Positions 15,301 through 19,769 of a DNA stretch of 64,000 bases are shown here, one piece after another. The position numbers and the translations under genes are program-made. How positions within the stretch are numbered: position 1 is the stretch's first letter; each line of letters begins with the position of its first letter. Source of the DNA: G965200765 sp965200765 (GTDB taxonomy: Bacteria; Pseudomonadota; Gammaproteobacteria; Arenicellales; JAJDZL01); contig OZ241380.1 of NCBI GenBank assembly GCA_965200765.1, positions 1,798,001-1,862,000 on the forward strand, written 5' to 3'. A model generated the notes under the pieces. That model searched no databases and was not told where the DNA came from. It saw nothing but the letters and a program-made list of their open reading frames with translations.

Positions 15301-16734
15301 GCCGCTGGCCGTCGCAATGCCCGCGCCGCCCGTCGCATTGCTCAGCGAAATCACCACCGTCTCGTTCCCCTCCTGCGCCGTGTCGCCCGTTACCGGCACC
15401 GTAATCGTCTTGCTCGTCTCGTTCGCCGCAAACGTCAGCGTGCTGCCTGTGATTGCCGTGTAGTCGGTCCCCGATGTCGCTGTCCCGGTGCCCGCATCGG
15501 CGAAGTCAACCGTGTGCTGCGTCGAAACCGACGCATTCAGCGTCACTGTGAACACCAGATTCACCGCGCCGCTGTCGCCTTCCGTCACGCTCGGCGAGTC
15601 GATCGAAAATTTCAAATCGTCGTCCGTGATCGTACCGGTGCCGCTCGCCGTCGCAATGCCGGCGCCGCCCGTCGCATTGCTCAGGTTGATCACCACTGTC
15701 TCGTTCGCCTCCACCGCAGTATCGCCCCTCACCGGCACCGTAATCGTCTTGCTCGTCTCACCCGCCGCAAACGTCAGCGTGCTGCTGGCGGCAAGCGCCG
15801 TGTAGTCGGTCCCCGACGTCGCCGTGCCGGTGCCCGCATCGGCGTAGTTCACTTGGTGCTGCAATGCGCTCGCCGCACTCAGCGTCACCGTGAATGTCAG
15901 ATTCACCGAGCCGGTGTCGCCCTCCGTCACGCTCGGCGAGTCAATCGAAAAAGTAGGCGCAGCTTCGTTGTCGGTGGTGGTCATCGCCACCTCCACGTTG
16001 GATAAAGCGTTGTAACCGGTATCTGCCGACGACGGGTTTAGCACCACGTTCCAGCTCTGGCTGCCGTCGTATATGCTGTCATCGACACCCGTTATTGTCA
16101 CCGACTGCGTAGTATTGTAGTCGTCGCTCGTGAAGACCAGCTCGCCCGGCGACACAGAACCCTCGGAGGTGTCGCTGCTAGAGACATTGACAGTCACTTT
16201 CGCCGTCGGTGCCTTCCCTAGCCGTACGGTGAACTCCGACTTGCTGCCCGCCTCCGTGACCGTGCTGCTGCTGGTGGGGGTGCTTACCTGCAGCTCCTCG
16301 ACAACCGCTTTGATTGTGAAGGTGGCTACGTCATTCCAACCAGATGATAACACGTACTTATTAAGAAACATGTCATAGTGGACCTGAACGGTAACCGTTG
16401 TATCCGTTGTGACATCGGCGGTGCTGGACCAGCCTAAATCTATTTCAATACATCGTCGATGGAACTGATAAGAACAACTTCGAGTACTGCCAAACTCTCG
16501 AAACGTTCGGCCGCCGGCTATTGTGAGGCCAGTGGGAGCGTTTTGGAGCCGAACCTTGGAGGCATCCCAACTAGAAAAGCGGTTAGCATGGAAAACAACA
16601 AACTTCGCACCAACTGTACCGCTGTCGAACTGGTCTTCATAAATTGTATTTCCATCAGTTCCTGACGGACTGTTAAAGCCAACTCCTTGCGCACTAGCAT
16701 CAGACAGCATGCATACTGATATTGTCGCTACCAA
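337..16734 (-). CDS. Giant Calx-beta repeat protein with C-terminal autotransporter-like beta-barrel
   Basis: About 5,465 residues. Seen in order: the end of a signal peptide (cleavage likely after SDASA); a unique N-terminal region to about residue 150; one divergent Calx-beta-like domain; 42 near-identical ~111-residue Calx-beta repeats, each opening with FSIDSP/FSINSP-SVTEGDS and closing with GTGTI-DND; a Pro/Gly linker; and a ~400-residue C-terminal domain of alternating strands ending in Trp, like autotransporter barrels. Calx-beta domains usually bind Ca2+ and mediate adhesion or spacing, so a surface adhesin is the best guess. The coordinate used starts at a TTG, but the signal peptide n- and h-regions (RRFSLARQFACSFLV) lie upstream in the same frame with no ATG, GTG or TTG start, so the true start is across the poly-G tract. 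GC is far higher than in neighbouring genes, which suggests acquisition or repeat-driven composition. Confidence 0.9.
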   Translation of the reverse strand: MVATISVCMLSDASAQGVGFNSPSGTDGNTIYEDQFDSGTVGAKFVVFHANRFSSWDASKVRLQNAPTGLTIAGGRTFREFGSTRSCSYQFHRRCIEIDLGWSSTADVTTDTTVTVQVHYDMFLNKYVLSSGWNDVATFTIKAVVEELQVSTPTSSSTVTEAGSKSEFTVRLGKAPTAKVTVNVSSSDTSEGSVSPGELVFTSDDYNTTQSVTITGVDDSIYDGSQSWNVVLNPSSADTGYNALSNVEVAMTTTDNEAAPTFSIDSPSVTEGDTGSVNLTFTVTLSAASALQHQVNYADAGTGTATSGTDYTALAASSTLTFAAGETSKTITVPVRGDTAVEANETVVINLSNATGGAGIATASGTGTITDDDLKFSIDSPSVTEGDSGAVNLVFTVTLNASVSTQHTVDFADAGTGTATSGTDYTAITGSTLTFAANETSKTITVPVTGDTAQEGNETVVISLSNATGGAGIATASGTGTIIDNDITFSINSPSVTEGDSGSVNLEFTVTLSASVSSTHTVAYADAGTGTATSGTDYTSITGGTLTFAANETSKTVAVSVTGDTLGEGNETVVISLSNATTGISTATGTGTIRDNDLEFSIDSPSVTEGDSGSVNLVFTVTLNAAVSSTHTVDYADAGTGTATSGTDYTRISGGTLTFAANETSKTITVPVRGDTLNEGNETVVISLSNATTGISTASGTGTIRDNDLVFSIDSPSVTEGDSGSVNLVFTVTLNASVSSPQTVDYADAGTGTATSGTDYTSVTGGTLTFAANETSKTITVLVTGDTTQEGNETVVIELSNATSSISTARGTGTGTITDNDLVFSINSPSVTEGDSSMADLTFTVTLNASSTSQHTVNYADAGSGTATSGTDYTAVTAGMLTFAAGETSKTITVSVTGDTVDEGNETVVISLSNASTGIATSTGTGTIRDDDPKFSINSPSVTEGDSSSASLTFTVTLSASSTSQYTVDYADAGTGTATSGTDYTAITASTLTFAPGVTTQTITVSVTGDTTDEGAGETVVISLSNASSGTAIATATGTGTITDNDPKFSINSPTATEGDSGSANLVFTVTLSAAGASPYTVDYAQTGGTATSGTDYTAVAADTLTFAAGTTTQTITVSVTGDTLDESNETVVLTLSNASSGTAISTSTGTGTITDDDPKFSINSPSVTEGDSGSANLTFTVTLSASSSSPLTVNYADAGTGTATSGTDYTTIPNGTLAFSAGETSKTITVSVTGDTANEGNETVAITLSNATSGTGIGTATGTGTIIDNDLTFSIDSPSVTEGDSGSVNLTFTVTLSASVSSTHTVDYADAGSGTATAGTDYTSVTAGTLTFAANETSKTIAVSVTGDTSNEGNETVVIELSNATTSISTARGTGTITDNDLVFSIDSPSVTEGDSNSVNLTFTVTLSASVSSQHTVNYADAGSGTAASGTDYTSISGGTLTFAANETSKTITVSVTGDTLDEGTGETVVISLSNATTGISTASGTGTITDNDPKFSINSPSVTEGDSNSVNLVFTVTLSASSTSPLTVDYADAGTGTATSGTDYTSVTGSTLTFAAGVTSQTITVQVTGDTTGEPSETVVIELSNASAGTEIATASGTGTITDNDLVFSIDSPSVTEGDSGSANLVFTVTLSLTSASQHTVDYADAGTGTATSGTDYTSFAGGTLTFSPGETSKTVAISVTGDTLNEGNETVVISLSNATTAISTASGTGTIRDNDLVFSIDSPSVTEGDSNSVNLVFTVTLNASSTSPQTVDYADAGTGTATSGTDYTAVTGSTLTFAANETSKTITVSVTGDTANEGNETVAITLSNASTGISTASGTGTIIDNDLTFSIDSPSVTEGDSSTANLIFTVTLNASSTSPHTVDYADAGTGTATSGTDYTSVAGSTLTFSAGTTTQTITVSVTGDTADEGHETVAITLSNATTGISTASGTGTITDDDPKFSINSPTATEGDSSTANLIFTVTLSASSTSPYTVDYADAGTGTATSGTDYTAVAASTLTFAAGETSKTITVSVTGDTTDEGASETVVLTLSNASSGTAIATASGTGTIADNDPKFSINSPTATEGDSSSASLVFTVTLSAAGASPYTVDYAQTGGTATSGTDYTAVAAGTLTFAAGTTSRTITIPVTGDTLDESNETVVLTLSNASSGTAISTTTGTGTIADDDPKFSIDSPSVTEGDSGQANLIFTVTLSAASTSQLTVDYAQTGGTATSGTDYAAVTAGTLTFAANETSKTITVLAMGDTADESNETVAIELSNASAGTGIATSTGTGTIRDDDPKFSINSPSVTEGDSGQASLTFTVTLSASSTSQLTVDYAQTGGTATSGTDYAAVTAGTLTFPANSTTQTITVLVTGDTLDESNETVALTLSNASAGTGIATATGTGTITDDDPKFSINSPSATEGDSGQASLTFTVTLSASSTSQLTVDYAQTGGTATSGTDYAAVTADTLTFAASETTKTITVLTTGDTADESNETVVLTLSNATAGTGIATATGTGTITDDDPKFSIDSPSVTEGDSSSVNLVFTVTLSASSTTQLTVDYAQTGGTATSGTDYAAVAGSTLTFAPGDTSQTITVSVTGDTTGEGNETVEITLSNASAGTGIATATGTGTIRDNDLAFSIDSPSVAEGDSSSASLVFTVTLSSSSTSPHTVDYADAGSGTATSGTDYASIAGGTLTFAAGETSKTFTVSVTGDTLNEGNETIVISLSNATTGIATASGTGTIVDNDLVFSIDSPSAAEGDSSSASLVFTVRLSASASSPHTVDYADAGTGTATSGTDYTSIAGGTLTFAAGVTSRTITVSVTGDTAIEGNETIVISLSNATTGIATASGTGTIRDDDLVFSIDSPSVAEGDSGSVNLVFTVSLSTASASPHTVDYADAGSGTASSGTDYTAVVAGTLTFAASETSRTITVSVRGDTLNEGNETVVLALSNASAGTAIATSTGTGTIRDDDLVFSIDSPNVTEGDSGSVNLTFTVTLNASASSTQTVDYADASTGTATSGTDYTAVAGGTLTFAAGTTSQTIAVSVTGDTTQEGNETVVLELSNATTGISTASGTGTITDNDLVFSIDSPSAAEGDSGSVNLTFTVTLSASASASHTVDYAQTGGTATSGTDYTAVAGGTLTFAATETSKTITVLVTGDTADEGNETVVIMLSNASTGISTASGTGTITDDDPKFSINSPSVAEGDSSTANLVFTVTLSGTRSSSSPLSVDYASSDGTATAGTDYTAVSGTLTFASGVTSRTIAVSVTGDTADESNETVVLTLSNASAGTGISTATGTGTIRDDDPNFSIDSPSVVEGDSGPVNLVFTVTLSASASSPYTVDYADAGTGTATSGTDYTAVTGSTLTFAAGETSKTITVSVTGDTLDESNETVAIALSNATSGTAISTATGTGTITDDDPKFSINSPSVSEGDSSSVNLVFTVTLSASSTSQLAVDYAQTGGTATSGTDYAAVTATTLTFAPGTTTRTIAVSVTGDTVDESNETVVLTLSNATAGAGISTAIGTGTIRDDDPKFSIGNASVAEGDSGSANLVFTVTLSASSTSQLTVDYAQTGGTATSGTDYTAVTAGTLTFPANSTTRTITVLATGDTLDESNETVIITLSNATSGAGISAATGTGTIRDDDPKFSINSPTVTEADSNSVNLVFTVTLSASSTSSLSVDYAQTGGTATSGTDYTAVAAGSLTFAAGTTTRTITVSVTGDTSNEVNETVIITLSNATAGAGIGTAIGTGTITDNDTPNFSINSPSVAEGDSSTTNLVFTVTLSPAPATAATVNWAEGTGGTATSGTDYTAIAGGTLTFSAGTTTQTITVSVTGDTTHEADETVVITLSNASTGTNISTATGTGTITNDDSGLTIDSPSVTEGDSGSANLVFTVTLDPASSSQVTVNYARTGGTATSGTDFTALAASTTLTFAANETSKTITVSVTGDTINEANETVIVTLSSASGADIVTASGTGTITDDDTPSFSINSPSVVEGDSSTTNLEFTVTLSPASYQATKVDYATASTGTATAGTDFTAISTTTLTFAAGDTSKTFMVSVTGDTTDEGAGETVVAALSNATGNAEIGTSSGTGTITDDDPKFSIADASATEGDTGSVNMTFTVTLSGAGNSQYTVDYASSDGTATAGTDYTAVSGTLTFAAGTTSRTLTVSVTGDAANEANETLTVTLSNPSAGTGIMTASGTGTITDNDTPGFSIDSPSVAEGDSSTTSLTFTVTLSPAPATQATVNWAEGTGGTATSGTDYTAITGGTLTFSAGTATQTITVSVTGDTSHEADETVVLTLSNASSGTNISTATGTGTITNDDPGLSIDSPSVAEGDSNSADLVFTVAMSPASSSQVTVNYARSGGTATSGTDFTALASSTTLTFAANETSKTITVSVTGDTVNEPDETLIITLSSASGADIVTASGTGTIRDNDTPNFSINSPSVAEGDGGSANLEFTVTLSPASYQPVTVDYAQTGGTATSGTDYTAVAAGTLSFAAGDTSQTITVSVTGDTMYEASETVIITLSNASTGTNIATASGTGTIANDDQGLLIDSPSVAEGDSGAVNLVFTVTLEPAAATQVTVNYADAGGGTATSGTDYAAVGGTLTFSAGETRKTIAVSVTGDTSDEPDETVVIALSNASGASIVTARGTGTIVDNDVPGFSIDSTSAAEGDDEASSLTFTVTLSPASYRQVTVNYADAGTGTATSGSDYAAFGGTLTFSAGETSKTIAVSVTDDALDEPDETVVVVLSNASSGTSIAAASGTGTITDNDIPGFSIDSPRVMEGDSGSTVLTFTVSLNPASHQPATVNYADAGTGTATSGTDYETLAGGTLRFAAGETSKTIAVSVTGDAEFEPDETVVIALSSATSEASIATASGTGTIANDDDTPVFSIDSPSVEEGDADSVNLTFTVTLTPASFEQATVNYADTGTGTAEAGEDYRSIAGGTLTFAAGETSQTIDVSVLGDVLSEQDETVVLVLSDPNPSYTIEEARGTGTITDNDASVLDEVDTEIVAEVAREVTTSVVAAVGNRIASVVGGAAIVPPVGLPPVSVPPTGGFADGGLLSILERSARHSRERERGLERSEMSLYRSLDGASFVYTPSVAALGANGSADASGGMLAGAPTVWGSVDYRKLSGGGADALQWDGELASVNVGTDTMVDAGVLVGLAAGVSKGSFGYQGSAGGTSGVVKVRVKSLNPYIGWSVSESASLWAAVGYGKGKVNYNDGATGEAASKMSIASAALGGRYRLHSTDGSSDGRLIQVDLKGEAWGLQTRVDGDERRPMGSKSRAHGVRVAIERLQNCALESGASLTLSGEAGLRWDGGDGDTGTGIEMGGTADYHNPATRMKLVATGRALLDHESERKEWGAGVTAGYRLNSRETGLTYRSSLSHGQTESGVDSLWDSRVASRASEDAEPTTRLDAEVGYRMFGASGLHTPYVGFGAEDSGTRDYRIGMRYASESELSSGLEFERREADNKRPDHRVMLTGQTDW

Positions 16735-16901
16735 GAACGAACAGGCAAATTGCCTGGCAAGCGAGAACCGGCGAACTGGGATTTCGGATATACAAGTGAA
16801 TGCACCCCCCCCCCCCTCGTTAATTTATGCGCCAAAGCAACAGAACTCTTTCGACTGCAAAGCTGGGCAATTGGGTCAACTAGCCTCAATATCAATTTCA
16901 T
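16728..16901 (-). other. Candidate true start and extended signal peptide, out of frame in this sequence
   Basis: An ATG at 16901-16899 opens a frame (MKLILRLVDPIAQL…) running into the G tract. With 12 G it exits in the wrong frame and stops at TAG 16730-16728. With 13 or 10 G it would read through RRFSLARQFACSFLVATISVC into the giant protein, giving a roughly 70-residue extended signal peptide of the kind autotransporters often have. In the giant gene's own frame the nearest upstream stop is TAA at 16827-16825, and no standard start lies between it and the TTG at 16734. Confidence 0.5.
16805..16816 (-). repeat. 12-base homopolymer (G on the coding strand), probable slipped-strand switch
   Basis: Twelve uninterrupted C on the + strand, i.e. 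G12 in the sense of the giant adhesin gene. It lies between a candidate ATG and the signal-peptide core. Tracts of this length and position are classic contingency loci in surface-protein genes. The length seen puts the gene in a predicted OFF state. Homopolymer miscounting during sequencing is the main alternative. Confidence 0.6.
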
Positions 16902-16934
16902 CGGTTACGGCCTGAAAATCATTGCTTCCTATCA

Positions 16935-16962
16935 ATTATAAAGGATTGTCTTATAGTATCAC
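16935..16962 (-). promoter_or_regulatory. Possible promoter of the giant adhesin gene
   Basis: On the minus strand a perfect TATAAT (16940-16935) lies about 35 bp upstream of the candidate ATG at 16901. A weak -35 (GTGATA, 16962-16957) sits 16 bp upstream of it. This supports transcription beginning before the G tract. Confidence 0.35.
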
Positions 16963-16966
16963 GTAC

Positions 16967-17006
16967 AGAGTTTCCCGTTGGAAAAATCTTGAAGGCAAAT
17001 CATTTC
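16967..17006 (+). repeat. Dispersed repeat family 2, partial copy
   Basis: Contains the TTTCCCGTTGGAAAA and GAAGGCAAAT… segments shared with copies near 21.8, 23.65, 27.2 and 28.6 kb. This copy is truncated after about 40 bp. Confidence 0.45.
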
Positions 17007-17179
17007 ATATCGCGGCTCCAAGGCTTGCCATCGGAACCCGTCCCGCGGTACAACTGGAGCCCCCAGTTCGCATTTGGCATGGTTTCGATTACTTTGAGCA
17101 AATTATCCAGGCCGGCGAACTCGTCCAGACTATCCCAGCTGAACAGGCTATAATGAAGAGCCGGATTTATTTTTGCCAT
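17000..17179 (-). pseudogene. Transposase N-terminal remnant
   Basis: About 59 codons reading MAKINPAL…FSWDSLDEFAGLDNLLKVIE…. This resembles the conserved N-terminus of a DDE transposase family that begins FSW…L..L..VL..LPD followed by a Gly/Arg/Asp-rich stretch. The reading ends after SRDMK, so only the N-terminal fragment remains. A related fragment lies at 23.09-23.57 kb on the other strand. The exact IS family is uncertain. Confidence 0.4.
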
Positions 17180-17198
17180 GATTGATAGGTGATGCTTT

Positions 17199-17480
17199 AT
17201 GAATAACAAATTCAGATTTTACGTCAGGCCAGTATGGGACGAAGAAGCCAAAGTTTACTATTCAGAAAGCAACATATTCGGTTTGCATATTGAAGGTGAA
17301 ACCGAAGAGGAATTTATGGATGCTTTTTACGAAATAGCTCCAGAGGTTATTATTCGCAACTATTACCAAGGTGAAATTTCTGCCAGGGATCTGATCGAAA
17401 AACCTCTAAAAGAAACTTTGAAGGGATTATTTCTCCCGGTATTGTTTGAGCGCCCTTTGGAAACAGTGGTGACTCGCTGA
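17199..17480 (+). CDS. HicB-like / DUF1902 antitoxin
   Basis: A 93-residue protein (MNNKFRFYVRPVWDEEAKVYYSES…) with the DUF1902 pattern of wDeEA.v…S.v.Gl..E..t.eef…..pe.i. This family has a HicB-type partial RNase-H fold and usually neutralises a HicA-like mRNA interferase encoded next door. The stop overlaps the ATG of the downstream toxin gene (TGATG), the usual translational coupling. Its partner is frameshifted, so the antitoxin is now probably an orphan. The start is supported by a GGTG element a few bases upstream. Confidence 0.7.
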   Translation: MNNKFRFYVRPVWDEEAKVYYSESNIFGLHIEGETEEEFMDAFYEIAPEVIIRNYYQGEISARDLIEKPLKETLKGLFLPVLFERPLETVVTR

Positions 17481-17682
17481 TGCCGATAGGTCGATAGGTT
17501 ATTATTCGGATGTTGTGAAAATTTTGAAGAAGCATGGTTTTGAATTGGACCGGCAGTCCAAGCATGAGGTATGGGAGAATCCAGAAACCGGAAAGAAAGG
17601 TATTTTTGTACCCAGAAAAATTAAAAGTCGCCATACTGCCAATAGTATTCTCAATGAAGCAGGTATTGATAGTAAGTTATAG
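17480..17682 (+). pseudogene. HicA-like mRNA interferase toxin, inactivated by an 8-bp tandem duplication
   Basis: The ATG at 17480-17482 overlaps the antitoxin stop, but the frame hits TAG at 17495-17497. The sequence there is GATAGGTC followed by GATAGGTT (17485-17492 and 17493-17500), an 8-bp near-perfect tandem repeat. Removing one copy restores a 64-codon frame reading MPIGYYSDVVKILKKHGFEL… through the HicA-like core (…RQSKHEVWENP…, …GIFVPRK…) to the stop TAG at 17680-17682. HicA toxins are about 60 residues with a catalytic His in the dsRBD-like fold; the His in SKHEVW is in the right place. A GTG at 17515 could start a shorter product lacking the first helix. Confidence 0.7.
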
Positions 17683-17859
17683 CTAATTCGTCAATTTGCC
17701 GTGAAATGCTACGGACTTTTTTGCGCGACGAACTGTGGTGAAGATTTGAACCTGTCTTCACCGGAACTCTTATACAGCATTCGCCAAGGCATGCAGTCGG
17801 CGAGTCGGCGTACCGAAATTTTTGGCCTTTCGCCGGCCGGCACCGGGGCGTTGCAGATG
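17683..17859. other. Intergenic remnant sequence, no gene seen
   Basis: No supportable gene. An open frame from 17701 on the plus strand is antisense to the transposase remnant that follows and has no family resemblance. Confidence 0.3.
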
Positions 17860-18057
17860 TCAGCTAGTCTTGAGGTCGGTGATCAAGTTGCCTTCGTCGG
17901 TGTAGTAGAGGTGTCGATAGTGGAGCATTTGCCGGAACCAGCGATTGGCATTTCTTTGCACCATCATCTCCTCGTAGTCGACCTCCGGATCGTGGTATTC
18001 GCGCTGGTCTCGCAGCACGGCGTAGATGACCAATAACTTGGCAACTACGAAACTAAC
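17860..18057 (-). pseudogene. IS110/IS1111-type transposase C-terminal remnant
   Basis: Sixty-five open codons read VSFVVAKLLVIYAVLRD…YHDPEVDYEE…NRWFRQMLHYR…. This matches the C-terminus of IS110-family transposases, which typically end …vAvArKLLviiyavLrd….Y.d…dY….r…R…L. No N-terminal catalytic part is present. Its first 26 bp are the dispersed repeat found at four other places in the window, so the repeat either derives from, or was a target of, this element. Confidence 0.5.
18031..18056 (-). repeat. Dispersed repeat family 1, copy 1
   Basis: Minus-strand match to GTTAGTTTCGTAGTTGCCAA, the core shared with 21.43, 22.77, 27.30 and 28.82 kb. Here the core is fused in frame to the IS110-type remnant. 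Confidence 0.6.
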
Positions 18058-18072
18058 TCACGTAGAATCTGA

Positions 18073-18234
18073 TTGACCAAGCTGGTAAGGATCAAAGATA
18101 TGCGTCAAGCTTTGTTGGAAGCAAAGCATACAGGTATTCATCTGTTTTGCATCACAATTGATACGCAAATCCACGACTATTTGCCGCAAATGCATGGACA
18201 TGCAGGCTGCACAGTTGAGAGCCATTTTCAGTAA
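18073..18234 (+). pseudogene. VWA-domain (NorD/CoxE-like) C-terminal fragment
   Basis: Fifty-three open codons include KDMRQALLEAKHTGIHLFCI and TIDTQIHDYLPQMHGHAGCTV. This matches the C-terminal part of NorD-type von Willebrand A proteins (D.R.AL.EAR..GI.pFC.TID…DYLP…G…V). The rest of the gene is absent, so it is a truncated relic. NorD assists maturation of nitric oxide reductase in denitrifiers; no such cluster is in this window. Confidence 0.45.
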
Positions 18235-18390
18235 TTGCACCGGACAAATCAAAAATTAAACGCTGACAGATGCCCACCCTTGACTTCACTGCCATAAACA
18301 ACTTTCCCACCATTGAGCGGGGATCTGGGTTATTGGTTACAAAAAGCGACTGGCATTTGAATGCCGGTGAGAGCGTCATTTTTCTGCTTG

Positions 18391-19317
18391 CTAATTTTGA
18401 AAATACTTCCTTGACTCCTCAATATCCTTGCGAATTTGACCCAGCATTTCTTCAACAGATTGAAACTTTTGCTCTTCCCTCAATTTTTTGATGAATCGAA
18501 CGCGAATCATACGCCCATACAAGTCTCCTTCGTAGTCCAGCAAATGAGTTTCAAGTACAACACGTTTCCCGCCTACCGTCGGTCGAATGCCAAGATTGGC
18601 AGCCCCTGGAACCGGGTTTTCTGTGATGCCATCTACTTCAACAACAAATACTCCCGAGAGGGGTACATTCTGATACGCCGGAAAAATGTTCGCAGTAGGG
18701 ATTTCCCACTTGGCACCGTTCCCGTCGCCGCGCCCCACCACACCGGACATTGAAAATTCTCTGCCTAGCAAACTTTTCGCTTTTTTCAGCTCTCCCTTTG
18801 CAAGACAGGTGCGAATCTGCCGACTGCTTACACGCTCATCTTGAACCAGCATGGACTCCATCCTGTCAATCCGAATTCCACTTTGATCACCGAACGCAGT
18901 CAGCATTGCAAAATCTCCGCGACGATTCTTGCCGAATCGAAAATCATCACCCACAATAATCTGCTCTACACCCAATTTCCTTGCAAGTATGTTTTCCAAA
19001 AAATCCTCCGGTTCGGTATTTGCAAATTCCTGATTGAATTGCAACACAACCAGGCGATCAACACCCAAACGTCCAATCAATTCTGCTTTCTCATCAATTG
19101 ATGTCAGCCTTGCAGGTGCGCGCTCAGGTGTAAAGAATTCCAGCGGATGCGGGTTGAAGGAAATGACTGTGGACGGCAGTTGCAACTCGCGCGCGGTTTC
19201 GACCAGCAATTTCAGCAGTTGTTGATGCCCCACATGAACTCCGTCAAAATTTCCAATAGTTGCAACACATTTGATAGCAGAACTCGCGACGCTGTTCAAA
19301 TCCGAAATAATTTTCAT
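18391..19317 (-). CDS. ribF: Bifunctional riboflavin kinase / FMN adenylyltransferase
   Basis: A 308-residue protein that phosphorylates riboflavin to FMN and adenylylates it to FAD in the cytoplasm. Residues 15-30 read CVATIGNFDGVHVGHQQ, the nucleotidyltransferase motif with the HxGH-type signature. The C-terminal half is the flavokinase barrel, with GRGDGNGAKWEIPTANI (the GkG…PTaN motif) and the E in VVLETHLLDYEGDLYG. Full length for the family. It lies about 40 bp downstream of the DUF2203 gene and follows murJ, matching the murJ-ribF neighbourhood of gammaproteobacteria, although ileS and lspA are not here. Confidence 0.95.
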   Translation of the reverse strand: MKIISDLNSVASSAIKCVATIGNFDGVHVGHQQLLKLLVETARELQLPSTVISFNPHPLEFFTPERAPARLTSIDEKAELIGRLGVDRLVVLQFNQEFANTEPEDFLENILARKLGVEQIIVGDDFRFGKNRRGDFAMLTAFGDQSGIRIDRMESMLVQDERVSSRQIRTCLAKGELKKAKSLLGREFSMSGVVGRGDGNGAKWEIPTANIFPAYQNVPLSGVFVVEVDGITENPVPGAANLGIRPTVGGKRVVLETHLLDYEGDLYGRMIRVRFIKKLREEQKFQSVEEMLGQIRKDIEESRKYFQN

Positions 19318-19355
19318 CGGTCCAATTCAACAACCGCGCGCAATCTGATGCAACT

Positions 19356-19769
19356 TCAAGCCCAATCCGGATGCTGTTCTTCTATGACTTCACTTAATGG
19401 GCGCCGGGACGCAAACCCGTCGGTATAACTGTGAAAATAGCCTATTTTGAGCTCCGGATATTTCCAGCACAGGTATCCATCCCCCATATCGAAATCAACT
19501 AGCCACAAACCGGTTACCACCAGGCCGAGTCGCTCCATTTTTGCAACCCACTTTTTCACAATTGTTTCGTAACGAACTTCAATGGCAACAGCCCTGGGAT
19601 CACTGGGCAACATGTTTTCAAGCTCCTGTTTCACCACCTGCAATTCCTCGTAGGCATGCTTGGTGATCCTCTGTACAAGTGGCAAAGTTTCATTCGCTTC
19701 TTCCAGATTGAAGTAGCGCGGCGAATCCGGAGATCCAATCTGTACAGTTTTTTTCAGAGTTGCGGTCAC
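19356..19769 (-). CDS. DUF2203 family protein
   Basis: About 137 residues from a GTG at 19769 that overlaps the murJ stop by 4 bp (GTGA); a longer frame starts at 19820 inside murJ. The core reads RYFNLEEANETLPLVQRI, followed by a helical segment and the C-terminal GYLCWKYPELKIGYFHSYTDGF. This is the DUF2203 pattern, with conserved W-P-E…I.y.H….GF. The function of the family is not established. Coupled translation with murJ is likely from the overlap, though a functional link to lipid II export is not shown. Confidence 0.7.
   Translation of the reverse strand: MTATLKKTVQIGSPDSPRYFNLEEANETLPLVQRITKHAYEELQVVKQELENMLPSDPRAVAIEVRYETIVKKWVAKMERLGLVVTGLWLVDFDMGDGYLCWKYPELKIGYFHSYTDGFASRRPLSEVIEEQHPDWA

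Noticed and set aside
438..16005. Many long plus-strand open frames opposite the giant gene, up to ~520 codons (e.g. 2398-3960)
   Set aside because: They recur with the 333-bp repeat period and have Arg/Ala/His-rich, low-complexity products, as expected from the antisense of GC-rich Calx-beta repeats.
337..16734. CRISPR array
   Set aside because: The regular 333-bp periodicity is coding repeat; no short identical repeats with unique 30-40 bp spacers occur anywhere in the window.
18270..18491. Plus-strand 73-codon frame overlapping the end of ribF
   Set aside because: Half of it is antisense to conserved ribF sequence and no family or ribosome site supports it.
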